Below are positions 34,965 through 42,442 of a stretch of 61,654 nt of DNA, piece after piece (position 1 is the first letter of the stretch; each line of letters opens with the position of its first letter). The stretch is from contig JAFTRQ010000068.1 in the NCBI GenBank assembly GCA_017462125.1, positions 1-61,654 on the forward strand, written 5' to 3'. This DNA comes from Clostridia bacterium. GTDB lineage: Bacteria; Bacillota_A; Clostridia; Oscillospirales; CAG-272. The notes beneath the pieces were generated by a model. The model had not been told where the DNA came from. It did not search any database and was given only the letters and a program-made list of their open reading frames with translations. A program made the translations under genes and the position numbers.

Positions 34965-35755
34965 TGAAAGCACCGACAGACCAGAATTGTAAAAGCTGCT
35001 CAAAGGAATCCTACGCAAAGGTTCCGATTGCGCGCGTTACGGAAAAGCTGAACGAGCTTTTCGCAAGGAACGACCTTGATGCCGTCGGCAGGCTTCTCGC
35101 TTATTGGGAAAACGAGGCAAGGATTCTGCGCGACGAACGCGGGCTTTTGGAAATACTCAACGAGCAGATCGGCTATTATCGCCGAACAGGTGAGAGGGAC
35201 AAGGCGCTTGCTGCCGTCAAAGAAGCCTTTCTGTTGATCGAAGAGAACGGATTGAAGGATTTGGTATCATCCGCAACCGTATTTCTCAACGGTGCTACAA
35301 CTATGAAGGCGTTCGGCCTTGCTTCGGAAGCGATGAGTTATTATGAAGCCGCTCGAAAAATATACGAGAAGGAGCTTGATAGCGACGATTACCGCCTTGC
35401 CGCCTTTCATAATAACGTTTCGTCAGCGTATAAGGATCTTGGAGATTTTGAAAAGGCAGAGCAGTCCTGCTATAAGGCGATTGCTATCCTGAAGAAAAGG
35501 GATGAATTCTACGGCGAGATCGCGGTAACACTTGTAAATCTTGCGCATCTGTATCACGATGCCGATCCGTTTGATGACAGGATCTGCGAGCTTCTTGATC
35601 AGGCGTGGGAATATTTGATTTCGGATAAAAATCAAAAGGACGGCGACTTCGCGTTCATTTGCACAAAATGCTATCCTTCCTTCGGATTTTTCGGATACTT
35701 TGAAAGGGAAGCAGAGCTGAAGGCTCTGGCAGAGAGGATCTATGCTGGGAATTGA
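34961..35755 (+). CDS. Tetratricopeptide-repeat protein
   Basis: A 264-residue helical protein with TPR-like repeats between residues ~65 and 230: the pairs around RRTGERDKALAAVKEAF, MKAFGLASEAMSYYEAA, and AYKDLGDFEKAEQSCYKA. The N-terminal NCKSCSKE is a short cysteine pair of unknown role. No enzyme domain is present, so it probably mediates protein contacts. Its 3' end overlaps the DUF4037 gene by 14 bases, a pairing that suggests they form a complex (inference). The start at 34961 or 34964 cannot be distinguished (ATGATG). Confidence 0.82.
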   Translation: MMKAPTDQNCKSCSKESYAKVPIARVTEKLNELFARNDLDAVGRLLAYWENEARILRDERGLLEILNEQIGYYRRTGERDKALAAVKEAFLLIEENGLKDLVSSATVFLNGATTMKAFGLASEAMSYYEAARKIYEKELDSDDYRLAAFHNNVSSAYKDLGDFEKAEQSCYKAIAILKKRDEFYGEIAVTLVNLAHLYHDADPFDDRICELLDQAWEYLISDKNQKDGDFAFICTKCYPSFGFFGYFEREAELKALAERIYAGN

Positions 35756-36677
35756 GCTTTCGAAAAAATACTACGAGGAATTCGGAAGACCGATGTTTGA
35801 GCGCGATTTTTCACCTTATCTCGACAGGATCGCCGTCGGTCTTGTCGGTCACGGCTCAGAGTGCTTCGGCTTTGACGACGAGATATCTCGCGATCACGAT
35901 TTCGCCCCCGGATTCTGCATTTGGATCACCGAAGAGGACGACCGCGAATTCGGCTTTCGCCTGATGCGCGCGTATGCAAAGCTGCCGAAGGAATTTCTCG
36001 GGATAAAATGCGCCGATAAAAGCCTTGGCGGCAGTAACGCACTCGGTGTACACACCATTAACAGCTTTTATTCCGAATATACAGGCAGAGAGGGAGCGCC
36101 CGAGAGCTGGCAGGATTGGCTTTTTACGCCGTCTCATTATTTCGCCGAAGCGACGAATGGAGAAATATTCGCCGATCCTCTCGGAGAATTCTCAAGGATC
36201 AGAAGTATAATCAAGGAAGGTATGCCCGAGGACGTGCGATTAAAAAGGATTGCTTGTTGTCTGCTCCATATGGCACAGGCAGGGCAGTATAACTATAAGC
36301 GTTGCATCGCTCACGGAGAAAACGGCGCCGCAAGACTTGCTCTTGCTGAATTTGCAGAATATGCGGCAGAGATCGCATTTTTGCTTGAAAAGCAGCACGC
36401 TCCTTACTATAAATGGATCTTCCGCGCAATGCGCCTTTTGCCTCACCTGTCCCATCTTGCACAAAAGCTTGAGGAAATCATCACGCTTCCTTCCGAGGAG
36501 ACGTTGAAGATCGAGCTCGCCATTGAATCCTATTGCAAAGAGATCGTTTCCGAGCTGAATCGCCAAGGTATCATTCAATCAGACTGTGATTATTTAGAGC
36601 CCCATGCCTTTGCGGTCAATGCTTCGATCAAAAACCCCGAAATAAGAAATCTACACATTTATTACAATAACGATTAA
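35742..36677 (+). CDS. DUF4037 (nucleotidyltransferase-like) protein
   Basis: A 311-residue protein. The N-terminal stretch VGHGSECFGFDDEISRDHDF (residues ~34-53) resembles the G-S and D-x-D metal-binding pattern of nucleotidyltransferase folds, and helices follow. This is the DUF4037 family; biochemical function is not known to me. It overlaps the TPR gene by 14 bases. The unit Dabb-TPR-DUF4037 is isolated between a promoter and the oadB leader. No terminator is obvious after the stop; the oadB promoter begins about 30 bases later. Confidence 0.78.
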   Translation: MLGIELSKKYYEEFGRPMFERDFSPYLDRIAVGLVGHGSECFGFDDEISRDHDFAPGFCIWITEEDDREFGFRLMRAYAKLPKEFLGIKCADKSLGGSNALGVHTINSFYSEYTGREGAPESWQDWLFTPSHYFAEATNGEIFADPLGEFSRIRSIIKEGMPEDVRLKRIACCLLHMAQAGQYNYKRCIAHGENGAARLALAEFAEYAAEIAFLLEKQHAPYYKWIFRAMRLLPHLSHLAQKLEEIITLPSEETLKIELAIESYCKEIVSELNRQGIIQSDCDYLEPHAFAVNASIKNPEIRNLHIYYNND

Positions 36678-36706
36678 TTATTTCTACCTATTTATTATAA
36701 TACCCC

Positions 36707-36735
36707 TTGACAAAGTGAATTTTGTGTGATATAAT
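36707..36735 (+). promoter_or_regulatory. Promoter of the oadB leader
   Basis: TTGACA (36707-36712), 17 bases, TATAAT (36730-36735): perfect consensus, leaving a leader of about 270 bases. Confidence 0.9.
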
Positions 36736-36745
36736 TTCAATCGTA

Positions 36746-36880
36746 ATGTTAGGGAGTAGCCGACGCACAGTCGCATCTTTCGGCGTCAAAACGGTTTTTA
36801 CCCGCTGAAGATTTAAACGGCAAGACTTTCGTTGCAGTTTTTGCTGTAACGAAAGTATTTTTATGCCTTGGAGACCCCCA
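36746..36880 (+). promoter_or_regulatory. Riboswitch-like RNA resembling yybP-ykoY (manganese) elements
   Basis: The 5' end reads AGGGAGTAGCC (36751-36761) and the 3' end CTTGGAGACCCC (about 36867-36878). The GGG and CCC ends can close a basal stem. These match, from memory, the GGGGAGUAG and GAGACC ends of yybP-ykoY riboswitches at a suitable distance of about 125 bases. Inside, CTTTCGTTGCAG (36826-36837) pairs with CTGTAACGAAAG (36844-36855). The class is uncertain; a sodium-sensing RNA would also fit the downstream sodium-pump genes. Confidence 0.5.
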
Positions 36881-36952
36881 AACCGCAAGAGAAAAGGACA
36901 ATCGCGTGAATCTTCCTTGCCTCTTCAACAAAACGATCTGATTCACGCGCGG

Positions 36953-36987
36953 ATTTTGCCCTCGCGGCAAAATTCAACAATTTTTTT
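36953..36987 (+). terminator. Attenuator-like terminator in the oadB leader
   Basis: ATTTTGCC (36953-36960) pairs with GGCAAAAT (36966-36973), followed within 7 bases by seven T (36981-36987). It is about 27 bases before the oadB start, so it would stop transcription before the gene unless regulated. Confidence 0.7.
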
Positions 36988-37014
36988 GCCATCAATGGCA
37001 GAATGGAGGTTTAA

Positions 37015-38142
37015 ATGGATTTTTTTGCTGAAATGTTTTCGGGCTTCACCTACATCGCAACAGGTGATAACTGGAAAACAATAGTCATGTGGATTATCGG
37101 CGGTGTGCTGATTTTCCTGGCTATCAAAAAGAAAATGGAGCCCACGCTCCTCCTTCCCATGGGTCTTGGTGCGATTCTTGTAAACCTGCCCTTGGCGAAT
37201 GAAGGAATCGTAAGCGAGCACGGCTCGATCACTACGTTGTTTAACGCAGGTATCGCAAACGAGCTTTTCCCCTTGCTGCTCTTCATCGGTATCGGTGCAA
37301 TGATCGACTTCGGTCCCTTGCTTTCCAACCCTAAGCTGATGATCTTCGGCGCGGCGGCTCAGTTCGGTATCTTCTTCACTATGTCTCTTGCCGCTCTTCT
37401 TGGATTCGATCTCAAGGATGCAGGCTCTATCGCTATCATCGGTGCCGCTGACGGTCCTACCGCCATTGCGGTTTCTCAGGCGCTCGGCTCGAACTTCACA
37501 GGTGCTATCATGGTTGCCGCATATTCTTATATGGCACTCGTTCCGATCATCCAGCCCCCTGTAATCAAGTTCTGCACAACCAAGAAGGAAAGGCTTATCC
37601 GTATGCCTTACCGTCCCGCAAACGTTTCCAAGCTGACAAGAATCCTTTTCCCGATCGTTGTTACCATCATCGTCGGTATCTTCGCCCCCAAGAGCGCAGA
37701 GCTGATCGGATTCCTTATGTTCGGTAACCTGATCCGTGAGTGCGGTGTTCTTGACAATCTTTCCGAAACAGCGCAGAATGCTCTTGCAAACATCATCACC
37801 ATCTTCCTCGGTATCTCTATTTCCGCAAGACTTACTGCCGCAGAATTTTTGAAGCTTGACACACTTATGATCCTCGGACTCGGTCTCTTTGCGTTTATCT
37901 TTGATACCTTCGGCGGTATTATGATCGCAAAGGTTATGAACCTTTTCCTCAAGGAGAAGATCAACCCCATGATCGGTGCGTCGGGTATTTCCGCGTTCCC
38001 GATGTCTGCGCGTGTAGTCCACAAGATCGGACTTGAAGAGGATAACCAGAACTTCCTGTTGCCTCACACCATCGGTGTAAACGTATCGGGTCAGATCGCT
38101 TCCGTTATTGCCGGCGGTCTTATCCTCGGAATGTTAATGTAA
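37015..38142 (+). CDS. oadB: Sodium-ion-translocating carboxylate decarboxylase subunit beta (OadB-like)
   Basis: A 375-residue membrane protein, the sodium-pumping subunit that couples decarboxylation of carboxybiotin to Na+ export. It has about 9-11 hydrophobic helices and the family blocks FIGIGAMIDFGPLL, IIGAADGPTAIAVS (the Asp in the translocation region), GNLIRECGVLDNLS and GASGISAFPMSARVVHK. The length fits the short clostridial form. GGAGG lies 5 bases before the ATG. The biotin-carboxyl carrier and carboxyltransferase subunits are not in this window, so the cognate decarboxylase cannot be named (oxaloacetate, methylmalonyl-CoA or glutaconyl-CoA). Confidence 0.92.
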   Translation: MDFFAEMFSGFTYIATGDNWKTIVMWIIGGVLIFLAIKKKMEPTLLLPMGLGAILVNLPLANEGIVSEHGSITTLFNAGIANELFPLLLFIGIGAMIDFGPLLSNPKLMIFGAAAQFGIFFTMSLAALLGFDLKDAGSIAIIGAADGPTAIAVSQALGSNFTGAIMVAAYSYMALVPIIQPPVIKFCTTKKERLIRMPYRPANVSKLTRILFPIVVTIIVGIFAPKSAELIGFLMFGNLIRECGVLDNLSETAQNALANIITIFLGISISARLTAAEFLKLDTLMILGLGLFAFIFDTFGGIMIAKVMNLFLKEKINPMIGASGISAFPMSARVVHKIGLEEDNQNFLLPHTIGVNVSGQIASVIAGGLILGMLM

Positions 38143-38160
38143 TAAAGGAGGAAAGCTGAT

Positions 38161-38394
38161 ATGACTGATACAACAAACGTTTTGACAACCGAAATGACCG
38201 AAGAGATCGCTACCGAGACCGTCGAGATCGTTGAGGTTGAGACCTACGCTACTGAAGGTAACGTAAACCATATGCTTGAAACTCTCCCTATGATGGGTAA
38301 GGGAATGCTCGGAATCTTCCTCGTAACGATCATCATCATCGTAAGCGTTGCGATTCTGAACAGAACAACAAGCTCTAAGAAGAAAGAGAACTGA
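38161..38394 (+). CDS. Small single-span membrane protein, OadG-like gamma subunit
   Basis: A 77-residue protein. It has an acidic, Thr/Glu-rich N-terminal ~45 residues, one hydrophobic helix (GMLGIFLVTIIIIVSVAIL, about residues 47-65) and a Lys-rich end. The MGKGMLGIF start of the helix and its position 18 bases after oadB match small gamma (OadG/MmdD-type) subunits, which hold the pump complex together. The acidic N-terminus is longer than I would expect. GGAGG lies 8 bases before the ATG. The unit ends at a strong terminator. Confidence 0.68.
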   Translation: MTDTTNVLTTEMTEEIATETVEIVEVETYATEGNVNHMLETLPMMGKGMLGIFLVTIIIIVSVAILNRTTSSKKKEN

Positions 38395-38403
38395 TCAATC
38401 TTC

Positions 38404-38455
38404 AAGAAGTCAATGACAAATGCGTTTTTTTCGCAATTGTCATTGACTTCTTTTT
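38404..38455 (+). terminator. Terminator after the oadB unit
   Basis: AAGAAGTCAATGACAA (38404-38419) pairs with TTGTCATTGACTTCTT (38437-38452), then T-rich sequence. Confidence 0.9.
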
Positions 38456-38507
38456 ACTTTTGTGCTATTATAATCACATATTGATTGATATGCAGGAGGA
38501 TACTGCA

Positions 38508-40598
38508 ATGCTTGAACACGACGCTTGTAAATACGTTGACGTTTTTTACGGCAACGGCGAAACAGACCGATTTTTTGATGATGGCCTTGCTTCAAAATGG
38601 TTTTATATCAAGGCGCAATGCGGAAACACTGTGCCTCACGCAACGCTTCCGTTCGGAAAAATGTCCGTTGGCCCTTACAGCGGCGGATATCCCTCGGGAT
38701 ACGGAACCCATTTTCCCAATTCCTGCGGCGGCATCTATAAGCTTGGTGACACTCATCTTGTTCGCGGATTTTCTCACCTGCATCAATCCGGCACGGGCGG
38801 CATCAGATATTATTATAATTATGCCATAACAACACCTTTTTTCGGAAATATCAGCGAAATCGAGCGTTATTATCCGTTAGAGGACGAGTGCGCTTGCCCC
38901 GGATATTATTCCGCAAAAATCAACGACTTTCGCTGTCAGCTTACCGTTGACGGCGCTGTTGCCGTTCACCGCTATCAGACAAACGGGAAGTGCTTCAGAG
39001 TCGCGATCGATTTTTCGAACGATGGCTTAAGTAAGAGATTTGGCAGTAATTTTTCCGCCACTGTTAAGGAAGGCTTTGTTGAGATCACAGACGCGGGCGA
39101 AGCAATCTTCACAGGCGTCTTTTCGGGCATCAAGCTTTATTTCTGCGCGAAAGCTGTTAACGCGGCAAAAGCTTCGATCTTTTATAGCAACGAAGAGCAG
39201 GCAGGGAACTCTTTGAAGATCGAAGACGAAAGCAAGAATTTCGGAGTTGTCTTTGATGTAAACGACAGCGATACCGAGGTCCGCATCACATACTCGACCG
39301 TTTCGCCCGATCAAGCGCTCCGTACCCTTCGAAATTCAACAGATTCGTTCGATCATATCAAGGAAAAGGCTTATAAAATCTGGCATTGCGCCTTGTCTGC
39401 CATCAAGATCGAAACGGATGACGAAGTGCTTTTGCAAAAATTCTATTCGAACCTTTATCATTCCTTGATCAAGCCCTGCGATATGAGCGGTGAAAGCGTA
39501 CTCGGTGTTAACGGAGAATTCGTCTCCGACCTTGCAACGCTTTGGGATCAGTATAAAACCACAATTCCGCTGATTATGCTGTGCTATCCCAATATGGGCA
39601 AGCGCATTGCCACAGGCATCGTCAAAATCAGCCGTGCTCTCGGCAAGATCCCTTGCAGCTTCGGACTCACCGATATATTTCCTTGCGAGGAGCAAGCGAA
39701 AATGCTCGGAATCCTCATTCTTTGTGAGGCTTATCATTTGGGCGTTGCTGACATCGATATCGACGTGATTGACGAGTGCACATCCCGCGAGCTGGAGCGC
39801 GATGACTTCAAGCTCTTCCTTGAAAAGGGAGTGTTTGAGCGCTATACGCATATCCTTGACACAACGGACGCTTGCTTTAACGTGTCCGCTTTAACCAAAG
39901 ACGGTAACCTCAAAGAGAAGCTGACAAAGCTTGCTTCCAATTGGTATAAGGCATATGCTCCCGACGGCTTGTTATCCGATGCTTCTGTTTATTACGAGGG
40001 TGAAAGATATACATATTCATTCCGTATCCAAGCCAATATGGAGGAGAGAGTCGCCTTATCGGGAGGAAAAGACAAGCTTGCAGAGCAGCTTGACAGCTTT
40101 TTCGGTTTTGACGGAGACAGTATAAAGCAGATCACCTATCAGGGAGCGGATAAAGAGATCGCCGCAACCTGCTACCACAGATTCCAAGGATTCAATAACG
40201 AATGCGATATGGAAACTCCCTATGCATATATTTTCGCTGACCGTCACGACCGTCTGTGCGAGATCATGCACGAGTGCGTTAACCGATCCTTTGGTGTTGG
40301 AAGAAGCGGCCTTCCCGGCAACAATGATTCAGGCGGTCTTTCTGCTTGCTTTATTTGGAACGCTCTCGGCATTTTCCCCGTATGCGGTAAGGGCGAATTT
40401 CTCATCGGCGCACCGCAGGTAAACAGAGCCGAGATCTCGCTTCTCAACGGTAATAAGCTTTTGATCAACGTTGAAAACCGTAGTGATAATAATATATACG
40501 TTGATAAGGTTACCTTCAACGGAGCAGAAATTAAAAATTTCAGAATTCCTTCAAAAGAACTGATTTGCGGCGGTACACTCACTTTTTATATGAAATAA
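38508..40598 (+). CDS. GH92 family alpha-mannosidase-like protein
   Basis: A 696-residue protein of the calcium-dependent, inverting exo-alpha-mannosidase family GH92. Seen motifs: YVDVFYGNG near the start, VPHATLPFGKMSVGP, GFSHLHQSGTGG, WDQYKT in the (alpha/alpha)6 barrel, and LPGNNDSGGLSACFIWNALG with the GND-type catalytic region. The usual GH92 sequence there is GNDD-x-G-x-x-S-A-W; here the Trp is Cys-Phe. No signal peptide is seen, unlike many Bacteroidetes GH92 enzymes, so it is probably intracellular. The ATG at 38508 is chosen because AGGAGG lies 8 bases upstream. Confidence 0.82.
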   Translation: MLEHDACKYVDVFYGNGETDRFFDDGLASKWFYIKAQCGNTVPHATLPFGKMSVGPYSGGYPSGYGTHFPNSCGGIYKLGDTHLVRGFSHLHQSGTGGIRYYYNYAITTPFFGNISEIERYYPLEDECACPGYYSAKINDFRCQLTVDGAVAVHRYQTNGKCFRVAIDFSNDGLSKRFGSNFSATVKEGFVEITDAGEAIFTGVFSGIKLYFCAKAVNAAKASIFYSNEEQAGNSLKIEDESKNFGVVFDVNDSDTEVRITYSTVSPDQALRTLRNSTDSFDHIKEKAYKIWHCALSAIKIETDDEVLLQKFYSNLYHSLIKPCDMSGESVLGVNGEFVSDLATLWDQYKTTIPLIMLCYPNMGKRIATGIVKISRALGKIPCSFGLTDIFPCEEQAKMLGILILCEAYHLGVADIDIDVIDECTSRELERDDFKLFLEKGVFERYTHILDTTDACFNVSALTKDGNLKEKLTKLASNWYKAYAPDGLLSDASVYYEGERYTYSFRIQANMEERVALSGGKDKLAEQLDSFFGFDGDSIKQITYQGADKEIAATCYHRFQGFNNECDMETPYAYIFADRHDRLCEIMHECVNRSFGVGRSGLPGNNDSGGLSACFIWNALGIFPVCGKGEFLIGAPQVNRAEISLLNGNKLLINVENRSDNNIYVDKVTFNGAEIKNFRIPSKELICGGTLTFYMK

Positions 40599-40608
40599 TT
40601 AAAAAAAC

Positions 40609-40633
40609 AGCGGTTATGAAAAGCATAACCGCT
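40609..40633. terminator. Bidirectional terminator between the GH92 gene and mnmA
   Basis: AGCGGTTATG (40609-40618) pairs with CATAACCGCT (40624-40633), with A-rich and T-rich flanks on the proper sides for both directions. Confidence 0.88.
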
Positions 40634-40638
40634 AATTT

Positions 40639-41703
40639 TTATTGAATGATTCCGCCGCCGACCACATAGTCTCCGTCATACAATACGGCCGACTGTCCCG
40701 GTGCGGGTGCTCTTTGAGGCTCGTCAAAGGTCAGCGTGATCTCATCATCACCCGTTTGCTCGGCGAACGCATCACTCTCCGCGTGCCTGTAACGGATCTT
40801 CGCCTTGATCCTTATTTTCCCGTCGATCCTATCAAAGGGAATCAGATTGATTCCTCTTATAACAACCGTCCTTGTGAATAGCTTGTCCTCGTCCGCCAAG
40901 GTGACCGTGTTGCTTTCCGCATCCTTCTTGGTGACGAAAATATGCCGCCCCATCGATATGCCAAGCCCCTTGCGCTGTCCTATCGTGTAATGAATGATAC
41001 CCTTATGCTTACCAAGCACATTGCCGTCCTCGTCAATATATTCTCCCGCGGGATATTTCTCACCCTTTTCCTTTTCGATAAACGAGGCATAATCGCCATC
41101 GGGTACGAAGCAAATGTCCTGGCTGTCACTCTTGTGCGCGATCACAAAGCCGTTTTCCTCGCCGATCTTCCTGATCTCGGGCTTTGTCAGCTGACCTAAA
41201 GGGAAGAGTGTATGCTGCAGCTGATATTGAGACAAAGACCACAGCATATAGGTCTGATCCTTCTGCGCATCAGTAGCCTTTTTCAACAGAATCCTGCCAT
41301 CCTCTCTGATCTCTGTCTGCGCGTAATGTCCCGTCGCTACAAAATCAGAGCCGTTTTTGATCGCTTCATCAAGTAGACAGCCGAATTTCAAATGCTTATT
41401 GCAAACGATGCAAGGATTCGGCGTACCACCCTTATAATACGTGTCAATAAAGTCATTAATAACGGTAGCGTGGAATTCCCGGCTCATATCGTAAACGAAA
41501 TGCTCGATCCCGATCCTTTCACAAACCGCCCTTGCGTCTGCAACGTCCTGCTCCGCAAGATCAATACCATCATCGCTTACTTTCTCACAAAGCTTCATGG
41601 TTGCTCCGCAAGTATCGTATCCGTCTCTTAAAACCAACAATGCCGCAACGGCACTGTCTATGCCGCCACTCATTGCGACGGTTACCTTTTTATTCTTCAT
41701 CAT
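40639..41703 (-). CDS. mnmA: tRNA-specific 2-thiouridylase MnmA
   Basis: A 354-residue ATP-pyrophosphatase that makes s2U34 in tRNAs for Lys, Glu and Gln. It has the PP-loop AMSGGIDSAVA near the N-terminus and the two catalytic cysteines in NPCIVCNKHLKF and SQDICFV. The C-terminal beta-barrel has GQRKGLGI and APGQSAVLYDGD. The start at 41703 (ATGATG) follows AAGGAT by 5 bases; longer readings lack a site. It is 14 bases downstream of trmL. Confidence 0.95.
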   Translation of the reverse strand: MMKNKKVTVAMSGGIDSAVAALLVLRDGYDTCGATMKLCEKVSDDGIDLAEQDVADARAVCERIGIEHFVYDMSREFHATVINDFIDTYYKGGTPNPCIVCNKHLKFGCLLDEAIKNGSDFVATGHYAQTEIREDGRILLKKATDAQKDQTYMLWSLSQYQLQHTLFPLGQLTKPEIRKIGEENGFVIAHKSDSQDICFVPDGDYASFIEKEKGEKYPAGEYIDEDGNVLGKHKGIIHYTIGQRKGLGISMGRHIFVTKKDAESNTVTLADEDKLFTRTVVIRGINLIPFDRIDGKIRIKAKIRYRHAESDAFAEQTGDDEITLTFDEPQRAPAPGQSAVLYDGDYVVGGGIIQ

Positions 41704-41717
41704 ACAGATCCTTTTAT

Positions 41718-42215
41718 TTACCAAGTGAATTTTGTCAGCTCACCCGATTCCTGCATTCCCTCGAAATCTCTCTGTCGAAGGATCTCGTAAACCGCGATTG
41801 CAACCGAATTGGAAAGATTTAAAGAGCGCAGCTGATCGCGCATCGGAATTCGAACGCAGGTCTCTCTGTTTTTATAAAGCAGCTCCTCGGGCAAGCCCTT
41901 GGTTTCCTTTCCAAACATGATCCACGCGTCGTCAGGGTAGCTTACGTCTGAATATTTGTGCTGTGCTTTCGTTGAAAAATAATATACCGTGATATCGGGA
42001 TGCTTGGAAAAGAAGTCGTCAAGTCCGTCGTAATACGTAATATCAAGCTTGTCCCAATAGTCAAGCCCCGCACGTTTGAGCTTTGCGTTGTCGATCTCAA
42101 AGCCGAGCGGACGAATCAAGTGAAGGGAAGCGCCTGTAGCGGCGCAGGTGCGTGCGATATTGCCCGTATTCTGCGGTATTTCGGGCTCGCAAAGAACGAT
42201 ATTGATGTGTGACAT
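41718..42215 (-). CDS. trmL: tRNA (cytidine/uridine-34-2'-O-)-methyltransferase TrmL
   Basis: A 165-residue SPOUT methyltransferase that 2'-O-methylates the wobble base of leucine tRNAs. It has NIVLCEPEIPQNTGNIARTC at the start, IMFGKETKGLPEELL, the knot region RIPM, and SLNLSNSVAIAVYEILRQ. The ATG at 42215 is chosen from GGAGA 4 bases upstream and because it yields the usual family N-terminus. It forms a tRNA-wobble-modification operon with mnmA. Confidence 0.94.
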   Translation of the reverse strand: MSHINIVLCEPEIPQNTGNIARTCAATGASLHLIRPLGFEIDNAKLKRAGLDYWDKLDITYYDGLDDFFSKHPDITVYYFSTKAQHKYSDVSYPDDAWIMFGKETKGLPEELLYKNRETCVRIPMRDQLRSLNLSNSVAIAVYEILRQRDFEGMQESGELTKFTW

Positions 42216-42274
42216 AGAATCTCCGTATATATTTGATTGTGAGCAAGCAGGCTTTCGCTTTCCCATCACAGTTA

Positions 42275-42303
42275 ATTATATAACATATCTGTTAACAATG
42301 CAA
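42275..42303 (-). promoter_or_regulatory. Promoter of trmL-mnmA
   Basis: Minus-strand TTGCAT (42298-42303), 17 bases, TATAAT (42275-42280). Confidence 0.75.
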
Positions 42304-42331
42304 GTGTTTCACGAAAATTTACAAATACGGG

Positions 42332-42360
42332 TTGCTTTATAATTATTTATGCAGTATAAT
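42332..42360 (+). promoter_or_regulatory. Promoter of secA
   Basis: TTGCTT (42332-42337), 17 bases, TATAAT (42355-42360); divergent from the trmL promoter. Confidence 0.7.
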
Positions 42361-42442
42361 ATTATTTATAATGCGTAATTATGTCTATATCAAAAAATTT
42401 GATTTTAAATTTTGAATACAAATCAAGAAAGGACTCATTTTA

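Larger units (their letters stand above)
36678..37014 (+). other. 337-base region with promoter and structured leader of oadB
   Basis: Contains no gene. It holds a consensus promoter (36707-36735), a riboswitch-like RNA (about 36746-36880), a 10-bp stem (36903-36912 with 36940-36949) and a terminator-like hairpin (36953-36987) just before the oadB ribosome site. Confidence 0.8.

Noticed and set aside
36746..36880. A T-box, TPP, cobalamin or SAM riboswitch in the oadB leader
   Set aside because: No T-box anticodon/specifier arrangement or the conserved cores of those classes is seen; the ends resemble yybP-ykoY more.
38161..38394. Holin or toxin function for the 77-residue membrane protein
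   Set aside because: The helix start MGKGMLGIF and the position right after oadB fit a gamma subunit better than a toxin.
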